Assembly: GCA_900467745.1 (NCBI GenBank) | Contig: UBQW01000032.1 | Span: 1 to 64,000, forward strand | Length of the DNA stretch: 64,000 nucleotides | Source: Hyphomicrobiales bacterium | GTDB taxonomy: Bacteria > Pseudomonadota > Alphaproteobacteria > Rhizobiales > Rhizobiaceae | Reading direction: 5' to 3' | Shown: positions 41,558 to 51,312 of the stretch, piece by piece | How positions within the stretch are numbered: the first letter of the stretch is position 1 | Layout: every line of letters starts with the position of its first letter | Translations under genes and position numbers: made by a program | The notes under the pieces: model-generated | Seen by the model: the letters and a program-made list of their open reading frames with translations, nothing else | What the model was told of the DNA's origin: nothing | The model's database searches: none

Positions 41558-42511
41558 TTACTTTGCTGGTGGCAAAAAATCGATCAACGCTGCCGTTACA
41601 GCAGCAGGTTGCTCTTCAGGAATCCAGTGACCAGCGCCTTCGACCACAAGCGCGCGAACGTTTTTGGCGATGTGGCGTATATGCTCTCCATAGACGGTGC
41701 CAAGGCCGCCAATGCCACTCATTGCAAGCACGGGCATTTCCAGCTTACTCTGAGCGAACACCCTGTTGGCGACGACATCTTGAGGAAATGCTCGATAGTA
41801 CTCAAAACCAGCTCGCAGTGCGCCGGGTTGGGAATAAGAACGACCGTATATCTCATCCGCCTGGTTATCGAATGCCCGCGAGTTCACCCCTTCAGCGTTG
41901 TGGAACCATTTTAAGTATTCGAACTCTCGGCCGGAGATAAGCATCTCCGGAACATCCCGTACTGCGTGAAACCTAAAATGCCAGGTGCGTGGACCTTGAA
42001 CCCATTCGTCCCAAGGCTCGATTCCTGGCAAGGGCACATCAAGTATCGCTAAGGTCCTAACATTGGCGGGATGCTGGGCAGCATAAGCGTAGGCTACCAT
42101 CCCGCCCATATCGTGTCCTACCAGATTAACGGTGGGGCCAAGGTCAAGATTGTTGACTAGTTTCCAAATGTCTTGTGCAACAGCAGCCTTCTCGTAACCT
42201 GCGGCGGGCTTCGCTGTATCACCCAAGCCACGGATATCCGGCGCCAACACCGTGTATCCGCGCCCTGTTAGTTCTGGCATGACATAACGCCACATGTACG
42301 ACGTCGTTCCCCAGCCATGTAGCAGAACGACAGTTTGCGGGCCTCCACGAGCCAGAAGGTAGTGATAACTCACGCCATCAACATCCGATTTCCCATCGAC
42401 TACCGAACTGGACGAAGTAAACGATTCTTCGGCCGAGCTGGCCTCTGTCGTCACCGCAGTAGACCACCCCAAGGCGGCTATCATCAAGATTATCGTCGCT
42501 AGTCTTCGCAT
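41558..42511 (-). CDS. Exported alpha/beta hydrolase (epoxide-hydrolase/dehalogenase-like)
   Basis: A 317-residue protein with an N-terminal signal peptide (LATIILMIAALGWSTAV, cut near ASSAE). The catalytic nucleophile is Asp in GHDMGG, as in epoxide hydrolases and haloalkane dehalogenases; HGWGTTSYMW holds the oxyanion region and GAGHWIPEEQP the base. Activity on an epoxide or halogenated compound outside the cytoplasm is plausible. ATG 42511 has GGAG upstream; the frame is open to 42523. Confidence 0.83.
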   Translation of the reverse strand: MRRLATIILMIAALGWSTAVTTEASSAEESFTSSSSVVDGKSDVDGVSYHYLLARGGPQTVVLLHGWGTTSYMWRYVMPELTGRGYTVLAPDIRGLGDTAKPAAGYEKAAVAQDIWKLVNNLDLGPTVNLVGHDMGGMVAYAYAAQHPANVRTLAILDVPLPGIEPWDEWVQGPRTWHFRFHAVRDVPEMLISGREFEYLKWFHNAEGVNSRAFDNQADEIYGRSYSQPGALRAGFEYYRAFPQDVVANRVFAQSKLEMPVLAMSGIGGLGTVYGEHIRHIAKNVRALVVEGAGHWIPEEQPAAVTAALIDFLPPAK

Positions 42512-42572
42512 CTTGCACTCCACGTTGTCGTATGAAGCGCATTCAGAATGTCAAATAATGCCACAGGTCTAT

Positions 42573-43727
42573 AGAACGATCGTTTGCCAGTGCCAGTCTG
42601 TCCTTAGCCAATCGGGTCGGTCAGAAGACGGCTTGCAAAGGCGTCGACCAGGCTTCGTGGCAGTTTCAAACATCGCTCGACAAGATTATCACAGAGCTGT
42701 TGGAAGCCCCGCCCAAATATGACCTGCGGGGATCCGAGGAAAGACAGAAAAGAGGATCGCGGAACTCAGAGACCGCCGATCAGCACTTGAGAAGCTCCCC
42801 GCCGTTGACACAGGAGCAATGCGGCGGCGTCTGACCGAAGCCTCTCGTCGATTTGCCGAGGCCGACGGCAAAGTTCGGTCACTCGTCCTTGCTGCCGCGA
42901 CTGTTAAAGATGATTTCGAGTCGGCCTCCACCACGTTTGATGAAGCAAGGCGGGCGCTGCAGGCACTTAAAGATAGTGCCGCCGCGGGATATGTTTTTCG
43001 AGCCCTCCGCCCAGTTTGCTGCCCGAGTTGTGATGAAGCCTTTTCACCGGAACATGAACAGCAAAGACGTTCTGAGCATGCATGCGTAGTCTGCGGCACG
43101 CCGGAGATGGAAGGTGACGATCCATCTGATGCCGAAGAGATGGCAGATGCATTCGTAAAGTCCGCGTCTGCCGAGACTTCGAGACAAAAAAGTCGCTTGG
43201 CACAGGCGCATGACAAGCTCAAACTCGCCGAGCAAGCACGGGAGGTCGCGGCTCAGGAATGTTCAGAGATCGAGACAGAGATCAATGCTGTGGGACGAGC
43301 CGTGGATCCCAGCGTTGAGATCAAAGTGATCGAGGCGCAATTGCAAGAGCTAGAGAATCTTGCCGGCGCGGCAGACGAGGGCGCGTCCAGTGACTTACGA
43401 ATACTCAACGCTGCAGAGCAAGTGACCAAAGCGATCTATCACGACGAGCAAGATCGCATGCTAGGCCTCGTATCGGAACTGGCGACCAGTTACGCACGAA
43501 AATTTGGTATCGAATCCGTGGATTCGCTGCACATCAACGGAGCCGGCGCGATGAGGCTTTTAAAGCGTACAGTACCGACGAACTTCGGAGCGCAAACGGA
43601 TGGTGAGAAGGCTCGACTGAAAGTGGCGGCCATCCTGGCGATGCTGAAGGTCTCTGACGACGAGGGCGTCGGCCGCCATCCCGGTTTGCTTCTCATGGTC
43701 AGTGATGCGAGGAAAACCATGCGTTGA
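42573..43727 (+). pseudogene. Remnant of an SMC-like ATPase with a zinc hook
   Basis: The main open part (from about 42723) is a coiled coil broken by a Rad50-type zinc hook: CCPSC near 43018-43032 and CVVCG near 43084. It is followed by a second coil and GEKARLKVAAILAML plus RHPGLLLMVSD, the signature and start of Walker B. The protein then ends at 43727, short of a complete ATPase site. Upstream, coding-like sequence (WQFQTSLDKIITELL) continues in another frame, with the switch near a run of A at 42748-42751. The N-terminal Walker A region is missing. Both ends and the frameshift mark it as a decaying fragment. Confidence 0.7.
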
Positions 43728-43810
43728 AATCGGGAAATGTGGCCACTGTGATTGGGAAACCGCACAAGCGGGGCACCTTGACGAGTCATTAATTAATGTG
43801 AAATGCTAAG

Positions 43811-43821
43811 ATGTCAGACCA
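43811..43821. promoter_or_regulatory. Possible GntR/FCD-type operator
   Basis: ATGTCAGACCA fits the GntR consensus T-n-G-T-n3-A-C-n-A with one mismatch. It lies 39 bases before the GntR regulator start, where self-regulation would be expected. Confidence 0.35.
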
Positions 43822-43859
43822 ATTTTAAGGTCGGCTGCCTAAAACAATATTGGGGAACC

Positions 43860-44582
43860 ATGCGGGCACCAAACATCGACAGGCCGGTTATCCGGCCGCT
43901 TCCCGCTTTAGATCGCGCGCGTCAAGTGACGGATGCGTTGGCGGACTATGTGGAAGATGCACGGCTGCAGGCTGGCGATAAACTACCCGCCGAGCGCGAG
44001 TTGATGGCCGACCTCAGGGTTGGGCGCTCGACAATCCGCGAGGCGATCAGGCACTTCCAGGCGCTCGGCGTTATCGAGACGCGCAAGGGGAGCGGGACCT
44101 ATCTGCTGAAGCCGATTACCAAGGCGACCATCCATATGCCTTTGTCGCTACATGCGACGGACCTGCGCAATGCGTTGCTGCAGACGTTGGAGGTGCGCCG
44201 TGGCATCGAGTGCGAGGCAGGGATGGTTGCGGCAAAGATGCGCACCGCGCAGGATCTCATCGTCATCGAAGAAAAGCTCAATGAGATGGAGCGTGTCCAC
44301 CTAGAAAAGGGTACCTCGGGTCCGGAAGATCTCGCTTTTCACCTCGCAATCTACGACGCCAGCCACAACCCGCTGTTTCGCCAACTACTTGAACAGATGC
44401 GCGAGACCTTCTGGCAGTTCTGGCAGCATCCATTTGAGCGCCAGGATTTCGCGCGCCGTTCCTTTCCCTTTCACCGCACGCTCTTCAACGCGATCGCCGC
44501 GCGCGATCCCGAGGCGGCGCGCGAAGAGACACTGAAAATCCTCGCGGTCGTCGAGGAAGACATCAAGGAAATGTCCCAATGA
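43860..44582 (+). CDS. GntR-family (FadR/FCD) transcriptional regulator
   Basis: A 240-residue regulator: winged helix at about 22-72 (QAGDKLPAERELMADLRVGRST, REAIRHFQALG), then an FCD helical ligand domain (about 95-225). Start ATG 43860 with GGGGA upstream; the frame is open to 43803. Its last codons overlap the PLP-enzyme gene (ATGA), so the two are co-translated. It probably controls the ABC importer and PLP enzyme that follow. The effector is unknown. Confidence 0.9.
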   Translation: MRAPNIDRPVIRPLPALDRARQVTDALADYVEDARLQAGDKLPAERELMADLRVGRSTIREAIRHFQALGVIETRKGSGTYLLKPITKATIHMPLSLHATDLRNALLQTLEVRRGIECEAGMVAAKMRTAQDLIVIEEKLNEMERVHLEKGTSGPEDLAFHLAIYDASHNPLFRQLLEQMRETFWQFWQHPFERQDFARRSFPFHRTLFNAIAARDPEAAREETLKILAVVEEDIKEMSQ

Positions 44583-45745
44583 TCAACGGTTCAGACCCGT
44601 TCGAATTCGCGTCACTCATCACCGCGCACGACGAAGGAAACTTCGCCGAAGCCGTGGTGCCGCCGATCTTCCAGACCTCGCTGTTCACCTTCTCCGATTA
44701 CGACGACATGATCGCCTCATACCGCGGCGAGAAGGTACGGCCGATCTATACGCGTGGCCTCAATCCGACGGTGCGCATGTTCGAGGAGATGCTGTCGAAG
44801 CTCGAGGGTGCGGAAGACGCGCTGGGGTTTGCCAGCGGCATGGCGGCGATCTCGTCGGCTGTGCTCGCGTTTGTGGAACCGGGCGACCGTATAGTCGCCG
44901 TCAAGCATGTCTATCCCGATGCTTTCCGCCTGTTCGGCACGGTCCTGAAGCGCATGAAGGTCGAAGTGACCTATGTCGACGGCCGTGATGAGGAGGCCGT
45001 CGCCAAGGCGTTGCCCGGCGCCAAGCTGTTCTACATGGAAAGCCCGACGAGCTGGGTCATGGAAGCGCATGATGTCGGTGCGCTCGCGGCTCTGGCGAAG
45101 CAGCATGGTGTGATCTCCATGATCGACAACAGCTGGGCAAGCCCCGTCTTCCAACGCCCGATCACGCTCGGTGTCGATCTCGTCATCCACTCGGCCTCGA
45201 AATATCTCGGCGGCCACAGCGATGTCGTCGCAGGCGTTGTGGCCGGCTCGAAGGAAATGGTCGCCCGCGTCAAGGCGGAATCCTATCCCTATCTCGGCGG
45301 CAAGTTGTCGCCCTTCGATGCCTGGCTGTTGATCCGCGGCATGCGCACCTTGCCGATCCGCATGAAGGCGCACGAGGCTGCCGGCATGACGATCGCCAAG
45401 CGCCTGCAGGATCTCGATGTCGTCGAGACGGTCTGCCATCCGGGCCTGGCCAACCGCCTGCCGGCGGGCCTCAACGGCACGTCCGGTCTGTTCTCGTTCA
45501 TATTCCGCGAAGGCGTCGACATCCGCGCCTTCGCCGATCACCTCAAGCTCTTCAAACTGGGAGTGAGCTGGGGTGGGCATGAAAGCCTGATCGTACCAGG
45601 CGAGGTCGTCCTTCAGCAGAAGGCACAGCCCAATTCCGCGCATACCTTCGGGATCGATGCGCGGTCCGTACGCCTCCATGTCGGCCTCGAAGGAACCGAG
45701 GCGTTGTGGAGAGACATCGAGGAGGCGCTTTCCGTCGCTTCGTAA
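44579..45745 (+). CDS. Cys/Met metabolism PLP-dependent enzyme
   Basis: A 388-residue enzyme of the cystathionine gamma-synthase/lyase family. PLP-binding K208 lies in HSASKYLGGHSD, after YTRGLNPTV and the D in IDNSW. These enzymes cleave or replace groups at the beta or gamma carbon of sulphur or oxygen amino acids. It overlaps the GntR gene by four bases and precedes a sugar-type ABC importer, so the imported compound may be an amino-acid conjugate. The exact reaction cannot be told. Confidence 0.87.
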   Translation: MINGSDPFEFASLITAHDEGNFAEAVVPPIFQTSLFTFSDYDDMIASYRGEKVRPIYTRGLNPTVRMFEEMLSKLEGAEDALGFASGMAAISSAVLAFVEPGDRIVAVKHVYPDAFRLFGTVLKRMKVEVTYVDGRDEEAVAKALPGAKLFYMESPTSWVMEAHDVGALAALAKQHGVISMIDNSWASPVFQRPITLGVDLVIHSASKYLGGHSDVVAGVVAGSKEMVARVKAESYPYLGGKLSPFDAWLLIRGMRTLPIRMKAHEAAGMTIAKRLQDLDVVETVCHPGLANRLPAGLNGTSGLFSFIFREGVDIRAFADHLKLFKLGVSWGGHESLIVPGEVVLQQKAQPNSAHTFGIDARSVRLHVGLEGTEALWRDIEEALSVAS

Positions 45746-45787
45746 AAGTCCAGAAACAGAGGAAAAACCTGGAAGGGGGAACTGAGC

Positions 45788-47047
45788 ATGAAAAGACTGA
45801 TAACTGCAACGCTGCTGGCCACGATGATGGCGGGTACGGCGATGGCCGACACGACGCTGAAGCTCGTCGAGGTGATCACCAGCCCCGAGCGCACCGAAAC
45901 CCTGAAAACGCTTGTCGGCAAGTTCGAAGCCGCCAATCCCGGCACTAAGGTCGACATCATCTCGCTGCCCTGGAACGAAGCGTTCCAGAAGTTCGCGACC
46001 ATGGTATCGGCAGGCGACACCCCTGACGTCATGGAAATGCCGGATACCTGGCTCTCGCTCTACGCCAACAACGGCATGCTTGAGAGCCTCGAGCCCTACC
46101 TCGAAAAGTGGGAATACACCAAGGGCTTGACGCCACGTGCGCTGGAACTCGGCCGCGACGTCAAGAACACCGCCTACATGCTGCCATACGGCTTCTATCT
46201 GCGCGCGCTGTTCTACAACAAGAACCTCTTCAAGGAAGCAGGCGTTTCCGAGCCGCCGAAGACGATGGACGAATTCGTCGCCGCCTCCGAAAAGGTCTCT
46301 AAGCTTCCCGGCAAGTCCGGCTACTGCCTGCGCGGCGGACCGGGCGGCCTGAACGGCTGGGTGATGTTCGGCGCGACGATGGCCGGCTCCAACAAGTTCT
46401 TCAACGACGACGGCACCTCGACCATGAACAGCGAAGGCTGGACCAAGGGTCTTGAATGGGTGGTCGACCTCTACAAGAAGGGCCTGGCGCCGAAGGACAG
46501 CGTCAACTGGGGCTTCAACGAGACCGTCGCCGGCTTCTATTCCGGCACCTGCGCGATGCTCGATCAGGATCCGGATGCCCTGATCGCGGTTGCCCAGCGC
46601 ATGAAGCCAGAGGACTTCGGCGTCACCAAGATGCCTGTTGGCCCGAGCGGTAAGGGCTTTACAACGATCGGCTTCGCCGGCTGGTCGATGTTCACCACCA
46701 GCCAGAACAAGGACCTGTCCTGGAAGCTGATCGAAACGCTGGAATCTCCCGAAGGCAACATCGAGTGGAACAAGCGCACCGGCGCGCTTCCGGTTCACAC
46801 CTCGGCCGAGAAGGACCCCTTCTACGCCAGCGAGCAGTTCAAGGGTTGGTTCGACGAACTGGCCGACAAGAACATCGTTCCGACCGTGATGCCGACCTAT
46901 CTCGAGGAATTTGCCTTCTTCAAGGATTCGCTCGCCATCAAGACGACGCAGCAGGCGCTTCTCGGCGATATCACGCCGAAGGAACTGGCTGACCAGTGGG
47001 CAGACTATCTGACCAAGGCTCAGCAAAAGTACCTCGCGAAGAAGTAA
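45788..47047 (+). CDS. ABC transporter substrate-binding protein (sugar type)
   Basis: A 419-residue periplasmic protein: signal peptide (ITATLLATMMAGTAMA, cut before DTTLK), then a family-1 solute-binding fold of the UgpB/MalE class. Start ATG 45788, 43 bases after the PLP gene. A RIME-like hairpin element follows its stop. It delivers a solute, probably a sugar or sugar conjugate, to the two permeases at 47229 and 48168. Ligand not predictable. Confidence 0.92.
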   Translation: MKRLITATLLATMMAGTAMADTTLKLVEVITSPERTETLKTLVGKFEAANPGTKVDIISLPWNEAFQKFATMVSAGDTPDVMEMPDTWLSLYANNGMLESLEPYLEKWEYTKGLTPRALELGRDVKNTAYMLPYGFYLRALFYNKNLFKEAGVSEPPKTMDEFVAASEKVSKLPGKSGYCLRGGPGGLNGWVMFGATMAGSNKFFNDDGTSTMNSEGWTKGLEWVVDLYKKGLAPKDSVNWGFNETVAGFYSGTCAMLDQDPDALIAVAQRMKPEDFGVTKMPVGPSGKGFTTIGFAGWSMFTTSQNKDLSWKLIETLESPEGNIEWNKRTGALPVHTSAEKDPFYASEQFKGWFDELADKNIVPTVMPTYLEEFAFFKDSLAIKTTQQALLGDITPKELADQWADYLTKAQQKYLAKK

Positions 47048-47065
47048 GCGGGCTCAGAGCAAGCA

Positions 47066-47181
47066 GCCCCCTCATCCGATCCTACGGGCCACCTTCTCCC
47101 CAAGGGGAGAAGGGAACGGAGACACCGCGGCAAATCCCTTCTTCCCAACGGGAGAAGGTGCCGGAAGGCGGTTGAGGGGGC
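47066..47181 (+). repeat. RIME-like rhizobial intergenic mosaic element
   Basis: The element opens CCCCCTCATCCG and closes GGTTGAGGGGG. It contains the palindrome CCTTCTCCCC-AA-GGGGAGAAGG (47092-47113) and a second imperfect one (about 47137-47158). RIME elements of this kind are known in Rhizobium and relatives. It sits between the substrate-binding gene and the permease gene, where a hairpin could favour higher levels of the binding protein. Confidence 0.82.
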
Positions 47182-47228
47182 CCAGTCCCTATTGGGATCG
47201 TACAGTCGAACCATGAAAGCCGCCCAAG

Positions 47229-48164
47229 ATGACCATGACCGCCGATACGCTCGACAGTCGCCGTGACCGCAGGTCGTGGCTGAAGCGCGTCGCCGATGCC
47301 TCGGAACCGTATCTCTACAGCGCCCCATCGCTCGTCCTCATCATTGCCGTGATGCTGGTGCCGCTGGTGATCGGCGTGTCCTACGCGTTCCGCGATATCC
47401 AGCTTCTAAACCCATTTTCCGGTGGCTTTGTCGGGCTGGAGCATTTTCGCGAACTCTCCAAGGATGCCGCCTTCTATGGCGCGCTGAAGAACACGCTCTG
47501 GTGGACCGGCGCATCGGTCGTCCTGCAGTTCATCTTCGGGCTTATCCTCGCGCTTTTGCTCGACAAGTCGTTCTGGGGCAGGGGCCTCGTCCAGGCGCTG
47601 GTGTTTCTGCCCTGGGCCGTCCCGTCGTTTCTTGCCGGCCTCAATTGGGCATGGCTGTTCAACCCGGTGATCGGGCCTATCCCGCACTGGCTCTATGCGC
47701 TCGGCCTTATGAGTGAGCCGCGCAACATCCTTTCCGACCCGCAATATGCCATGTGGGGGCCGATCATCGCCAATGTCTGGTGGGGCATTCCCTTCTTCGC
47801 CATCACGCTGCTGGCCGCCCTTCAGGCAATTCCGCGTGACCTCTACGAAGCAGCCTCGATCGACGGCGCCACCTGGTTCCAGCGGTTCCGCTCGATCACG
47901 CTGCCGTTTCTCGCGCCGACGATCGCGATCACCGTGCTTCTACGCACCGTATGGGTGTCGAACTTCGCCGATCTCATCGTCGTTATGACCGGCGGTGGTC
48001 CGGCCGACAGGACGCAGATCGTTGCCAGTTATATCTTCACCCAGGCGTTCAAGCGGCTCGATTTCGGATATGCCTCGGCGATCGCGCTTGTGCTGCTGGT
48101 GTTGCTGCTCGCCTATTCCATGCTGATCATCCTGCTTCGGCAGACCCTGCTGAACAAGGATTGA
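47229..48164 (+). CDS. ABC transporter permease (sugar type)
   Basis: A 311-residue inner-membrane permease with about six helices; the cytoplasmic EAA loop is LYEAASIDGATWFQRFRSIT near 216-235. It forms the pore with the permease at 48168. The gap from the binding-protein gene contains the RIME element. The start could be ATG 47229 or the next ATG six bases later. A UgpA/MalF-type partner by sequence class. Confidence 0.9.
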   Translation: MTMTADTLDSRRDRRSWLKRVADASEPYLYSAPSLVLIIAVMLVPLVIGVSYAFRDIQLLNPFSGGFVGLEHFRELSKDAAFYGALKNTLWWTGASVVLQFIFGLILALLLDKSFWGRGLVQALVFLPWAVPSFLAGLNWAWLFNPVIGPIPHWLYALGLMSEPRNILSDPQYAMWGPIIANVWWGIPFFAITLLAALQAIPRDLYEAASIDGATWFQRFRSITLPFLAPTIAITVLLRTVWVSNFADLIVVMTGGGPADRTQIVASYIFTQAFKRLDFGYASAIALVLLVLLLAYSMLIILLRQTLLNKD

Positions 48165-48167
48165 GCC

Positions 48168-48998
48168 ATGAGACGATCCATCATCCCCACCATCGCGCAC
48201 CGTCTGGCGATCCTGTGCTACATCGTATTCGCGCTGTTTCCGCTGTTCTGGCTGCTCAAGGTCTCCGTCACGCCCAACGACCTTCTCTATTCCGAAGGTG
48301 TCCGGATGTGGCCGTCGCGCACGACCTGGGAGCATTATAGTTTCGTTCTCCAGCACAGCGCGTTTCCGACATTCTTCAAGAACAGCCTGATCGTGTCGGC
48401 CTCAACCGCCGTCGTCGTCACGATCTGTGCATCGCTTTCTGGCTATGCGCTCTCGCGGTTCAATTTCCGGGCGAAGTACTGGATCGTGGCGCTGATGTTG
48501 CTGACGCAGATGTTTCCGCTGGTCATGCTGGTCGCGCCGATCTTCAAGATCCTGACGCCCCTGCATCTGACCAACAGTCTGACAGGCCTCGTGGTCGTCT
48601 ACACCGCCTTCAACGTCCCCTTTGCGACCTTTCTGATGCAGTCCTTCTTCGACGGCATTCCTAAGGATCTCGAGGAAGCGGCAATGATCGATGGCGCGAC
48701 GCAATTCACCGCGTTTCGGCAGATCATCCTGCCGCTGACATTGCCGGGGATCGCAGCCACGCTCGGCTTCGTCTTCACTGCGGCTTGGAGCGAGCTGCTT
48801 TTCGCGTTGATGCTGATCAACGGCAACGACGCAGCGACCTTCCCGGTCGGGCTGCTAACCTTCGTAGGCAAATTCTCGGTCGACTTCGGACAAATGATGG
48901 CGGCGGGTGTTCTCGCGCTCATCCCGGCCGGTCTCTTCTTCCTTCTCATTCAGCGCTACCTCGTCCAGGGTCTCACAGCCGGCGCGGTCAAGGGTTAA
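48168..48998 (+). CDS. ABC transporter permease (sugar type)
   Basis: A 276-residue permease of the MalG/UgpE class with about six helices and an EAA loop (LEEAAMIDGATQFTAFRQI near 166-184). It starts three bases after the stop of the first permease. Together with the first permease and the ATPase it forms the importer. Confidence 0.9.
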   Translation: MRRSIIPTIAHRLAILCYIVFALFPLFWLLKVSVTPNDLLYSEGVRMWPSRTTWEHYSFVLQHSAFPTFFKNSLIVSASTAVVVTICASLSGYALSRFNFRAKYWIVALMLLTQMFPLVMLVAPIFKILTPLHLTNSLTGLVVVYTAFNVPFATFLMQSFFDGIPKDLEEAAMIDGATQFTAFRQIILPLTLPGIAATLGFVFTAAWSELLFALMLINGNDAATFPVGLLTFVGKFSVDFGQMMAAGVLALIPAGLFFLLIQRYLVQGLTAGAVKG

Positions 48999-49002
48999 TC
49001 AC

Positions 49003-50061
49003 ATGGCATCGATCGATATCCAGAACGTCAAGAAATCCTTTGGCCATGTCCACGTCCTGCAGGACGTCGAGCTCAAGATCGAGGATGGCGAGTTCGTCGT
49101 GCTCGTCGGGCCGTCCGGCTGCGGCAAGTCCACGCTGCTTAGGATGATCGCCGGCCTCGAGGACGTGACCTCGGGCGAGATCCGCATCGCGGGCAACCGG
49201 GTCAATGAACTGCATCCGAAGGACCGCGACATCGCCATGGTTTTCCAGTCCTATGCGCTCTATCCGCACATGAATGTCGCCGGAAACATGAGCTATAGCC
49301 TGAAGCTCCGGAAAACGGCAAAGGACAAGATCGCAAGCGTCGTCGGCGCGGCTGCCTCCAAGCTTGGGCTCGATCCATTGCTCGAACGCCGACCCAAGGC
49401 GCTATCCGGTGGCCAGCGCCAGCGTGTCGCCATGGGCCGCGCCATCGTGCGTCAGCCCAAGGCGTTCCTGTTCGACGAGCCGCTGTCGAACCTCGATGCC
49501 CGTTTGCGCGAGCAGATGCGTGCCGAGATCAAGAAACTGCATGGCGACCTGAAGGCGACCTCGATCTACGTGACCCATGACCAGATCGAGGCAATGACGC
49601 TGGCGGACCGGATTGTCGCCATGTATGGCGGGGTGGTGCAGCAGGTGGGCAGCCCGCTTGAGCTCTATGATCGCCCCGCCAATCTCTTCGTCGCCGGTTT
49701 CATCGGTTCGCCGGGCATGAATTTCCTCGATGCGACCTACAAAAACGGCGGCGCGCAGCTGAAGGACGGGACCGTTGTGGCGCTGTCTAATCCGCTCAAG
49801 CTTGCTGACGGCGACAAGGTGACGCTTGGCATTCGCCCCGAGCATGTCGTCATGACGTCGGAAGAAACAGGCATGAAGGCAAGCGTCGAGCTGATCGAGC
49901 CGACGGGCTTTGGCATCATCCTCCATCTCTCGCTGCATGGTCTGCCGTTCAAGATCTTCACGCTCGATCGGGCGGCGCTCACGGCGGGACCGGATGTCAA
50001 CGTCAGCTTCCCCGCACAGCACGTCCATGTGTTCGACGCGAAAGGCGACAGGGCGAGCTGA
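49003..50061 (+). CDS. ABC transporter ATP-binding protein (UgpC/MalK type)
   Basis: A 352-residue ATPase with Walker A GPSGCGKST (about 36-44), signature LSGGQRQR, Walker B FLFDEPLSNLD, the switch His in YVTHDQ, and a C-terminal TOBE-like regulatory region. The last permease gene ends at 48998; ATG 49003 gives a normal MASIDIQNVKKSF start. It supplies energy to the permease pair. The open frame begins at 48907, within the permease gene, and is not used. Confidence 0.92.
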   Translation: MASIDIQNVKKSFGHVHVLQDVELKIEDGEFVVLVGPSGCGKSTLLRMIAGLEDVTSGEIRIAGNRVNELHPKDRDIAMVFQSYALYPHMNVAGNMSYSLKLRKTAKDKIASVVGAAASKLGLDPLLERRPKALSGGQRQRVAMGRAIVRQPKAFLFDEPLSNLDARLREQMRAEIKKLHGDLKATSIYVTHDQIEAMTLADRIVAMYGGVVQQVGSPLELYDRPANLFVAGFIGSPGMNFLDATYKNGGAQLKDGTVVALSNPLKLADGDKVTLGIRPEHVVMTSEETGMKASVELIEPTGFGIILHLSLHGLPFKIFTLDRAALTAGPDVNVSFPAQHVHVFDAKGDRAS

Positions 50062-50067
50062 TCGCGT

Positions 50068-51204
50068 CTAAGTCTCGAAGATCAGAAGGACATAGGCGAC
50101 GAAGAGAACGAGGTGCACCGCTCCCTGCATGAGATGCGTGCGGCCGCTGGAAAAGGTTATGATGCTCAAGGCGAGTGTCAGCACCAGCATGATCGGGCTG
50201 CTGTGATCCAGACCAAGAATGACGGGGTTTCCCGTGAGGTGGCTGATGACAAGCATTGCGGGGACGGTGAGGCCGATGGTCGAAAGCACCGAGCCGAGGA
50301 AGATGTTCACCGATCGCTGCAGGTGGTTGGCGATCGATGCCCGCACGGCGCTGATCGCCTCGGGTGTCGCCACCAGAACGGCCATGATCACGCCGCCAAG
50401 GGCCGCCGGCGCCCGAAGCGTCTCGATGAAGTAATCAATTGGTGGCGCCAGTTGCTCGACCAGGAACACGACCAGCGACATATAAAGGGCGAGCATCACG
50501 ATCGGCCACCAAAGCGGCCCTTGATGATCGTGGTGGCGACTTTGAGGTAGCGCTTCTTCTGTGTCATCGATGAAAAAGCCCCGGTGGCGCCCTGTTTGCA
50601 GCATCAGAAAGACGCCATAGAGCCCGACCGAGATGAAGGCCAGGACGGTCTGCTGAACGGTCGAATAGCCCGGCCCGCCGCCGGGATGAGTAAAGTTCGG
50701 CATTATCATGCTGAGCGTTGCCAATGGTACGATCACGCCGAGATAGGCGTTCGCACCCTGTAAATTATGCCGCTGCTCATGCCGTCGCCAGGCACCTAGG
50801 AGCAGTGACAGTCCCACCATGCCGTTCAGGATGATCATAACGACAGCAAACAGGGTATCGCGCACCAGTGTGGGGTTGTTCTCGCCGTGCTGCATCACGG
50901 CGGTGATCGCCACTACCTCGATTGTTGTGATGGCGAGCGTCAGGATAAGCGTTCCATAGGGCTCGCCCAGGCGCTCGGCCAAGTGATCGGCGTGTCGCAC
51001 AACGGATAGTGCCGAGCCGAGAACGACGGAGAACAGCCAGATAAAGATGAGTGTAAGCCAGAAGGGATTGGCAAGCAGCGCAAACAGCGCCTGACCGCGA
51101 AACAGAAAAGCGACACTGGTGAGCGCGCTGATCGCAAGGAACCACTCCCGCTGCAGCAAACTGCCAGTGGGAGGACGGTGCAGCGTTCCCGCATCTGCTG
51201 TCAC
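50068..51204 (-). CDS. chaA: Calcium/proton antiporter, ChaA type
   Basis: A 378-residue membrane protein with about 11 helices and the CaCA-family motif TLAITTIEVVAITAVM-like region (about 78-93), a second half with VLVATPEAISAVRASIANHLQRSVNIFLGS (given by its positions about 292-321 and key ATPEA and NHLQ). ChaA exchanges sodium, calcium or potassium for protons. GTG 51204 with GGGAG nine bases upstream is a better start than the frame's first codon at 51273. It converges with the ABC operon. It interrupts, with the LysR gene, the two catabolic arms. Confidence 0.87.
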   Translation of the reverse strand: MTADAGTLHRPPTGSLLQREWFLAISALTSVAFLFRGQALFALLANPFWLTLIFIWLFSVVLGSALSVVRHADHLAERLGEPYGTLILTLAITTIEVVAITAVMQHGENNPTLVRDTLFAVVMIILNGMVGLSLLLGAWRRHEQRHNLQGANAYLGVIVPLATLSMIMPNFTHPGGGPGYSTVQQTVLAFISVGLYGVFLMLQTGRHRGFFIDDTEEALPQSRHHDHQGPLWWPIVMLALYMSLVVFLVEQLAPPIDYFIETLRAPAALGGVIMAVLVATPEAISAVRASIANHLQRSVNIFLGSVLSTIGLTVPAMLVISHLTGNPVILGLDHSSPIMLVLTLALSIITFSSGRTHLMQGAVHLVLFVAYVLLIFET

Positions 51205-51312
51205 GTCGCAATTCTCCCACAGGTTTCTGCCCAAGATGATGAAAGCACGTGCCTTGACCAGCCTCAAGCTCAAATCAACCGAGCGTTTCGCGCGAGGCCC
51301 TTGTTTTCGGGG

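Noticed and set aside
44717..47026. Long minus-strand open frame of 769 codons
   Set aside because: It is opposite the PLP enzyme and binding-protein genes, which have clear motifs; high GC keeps the antisense frame open.
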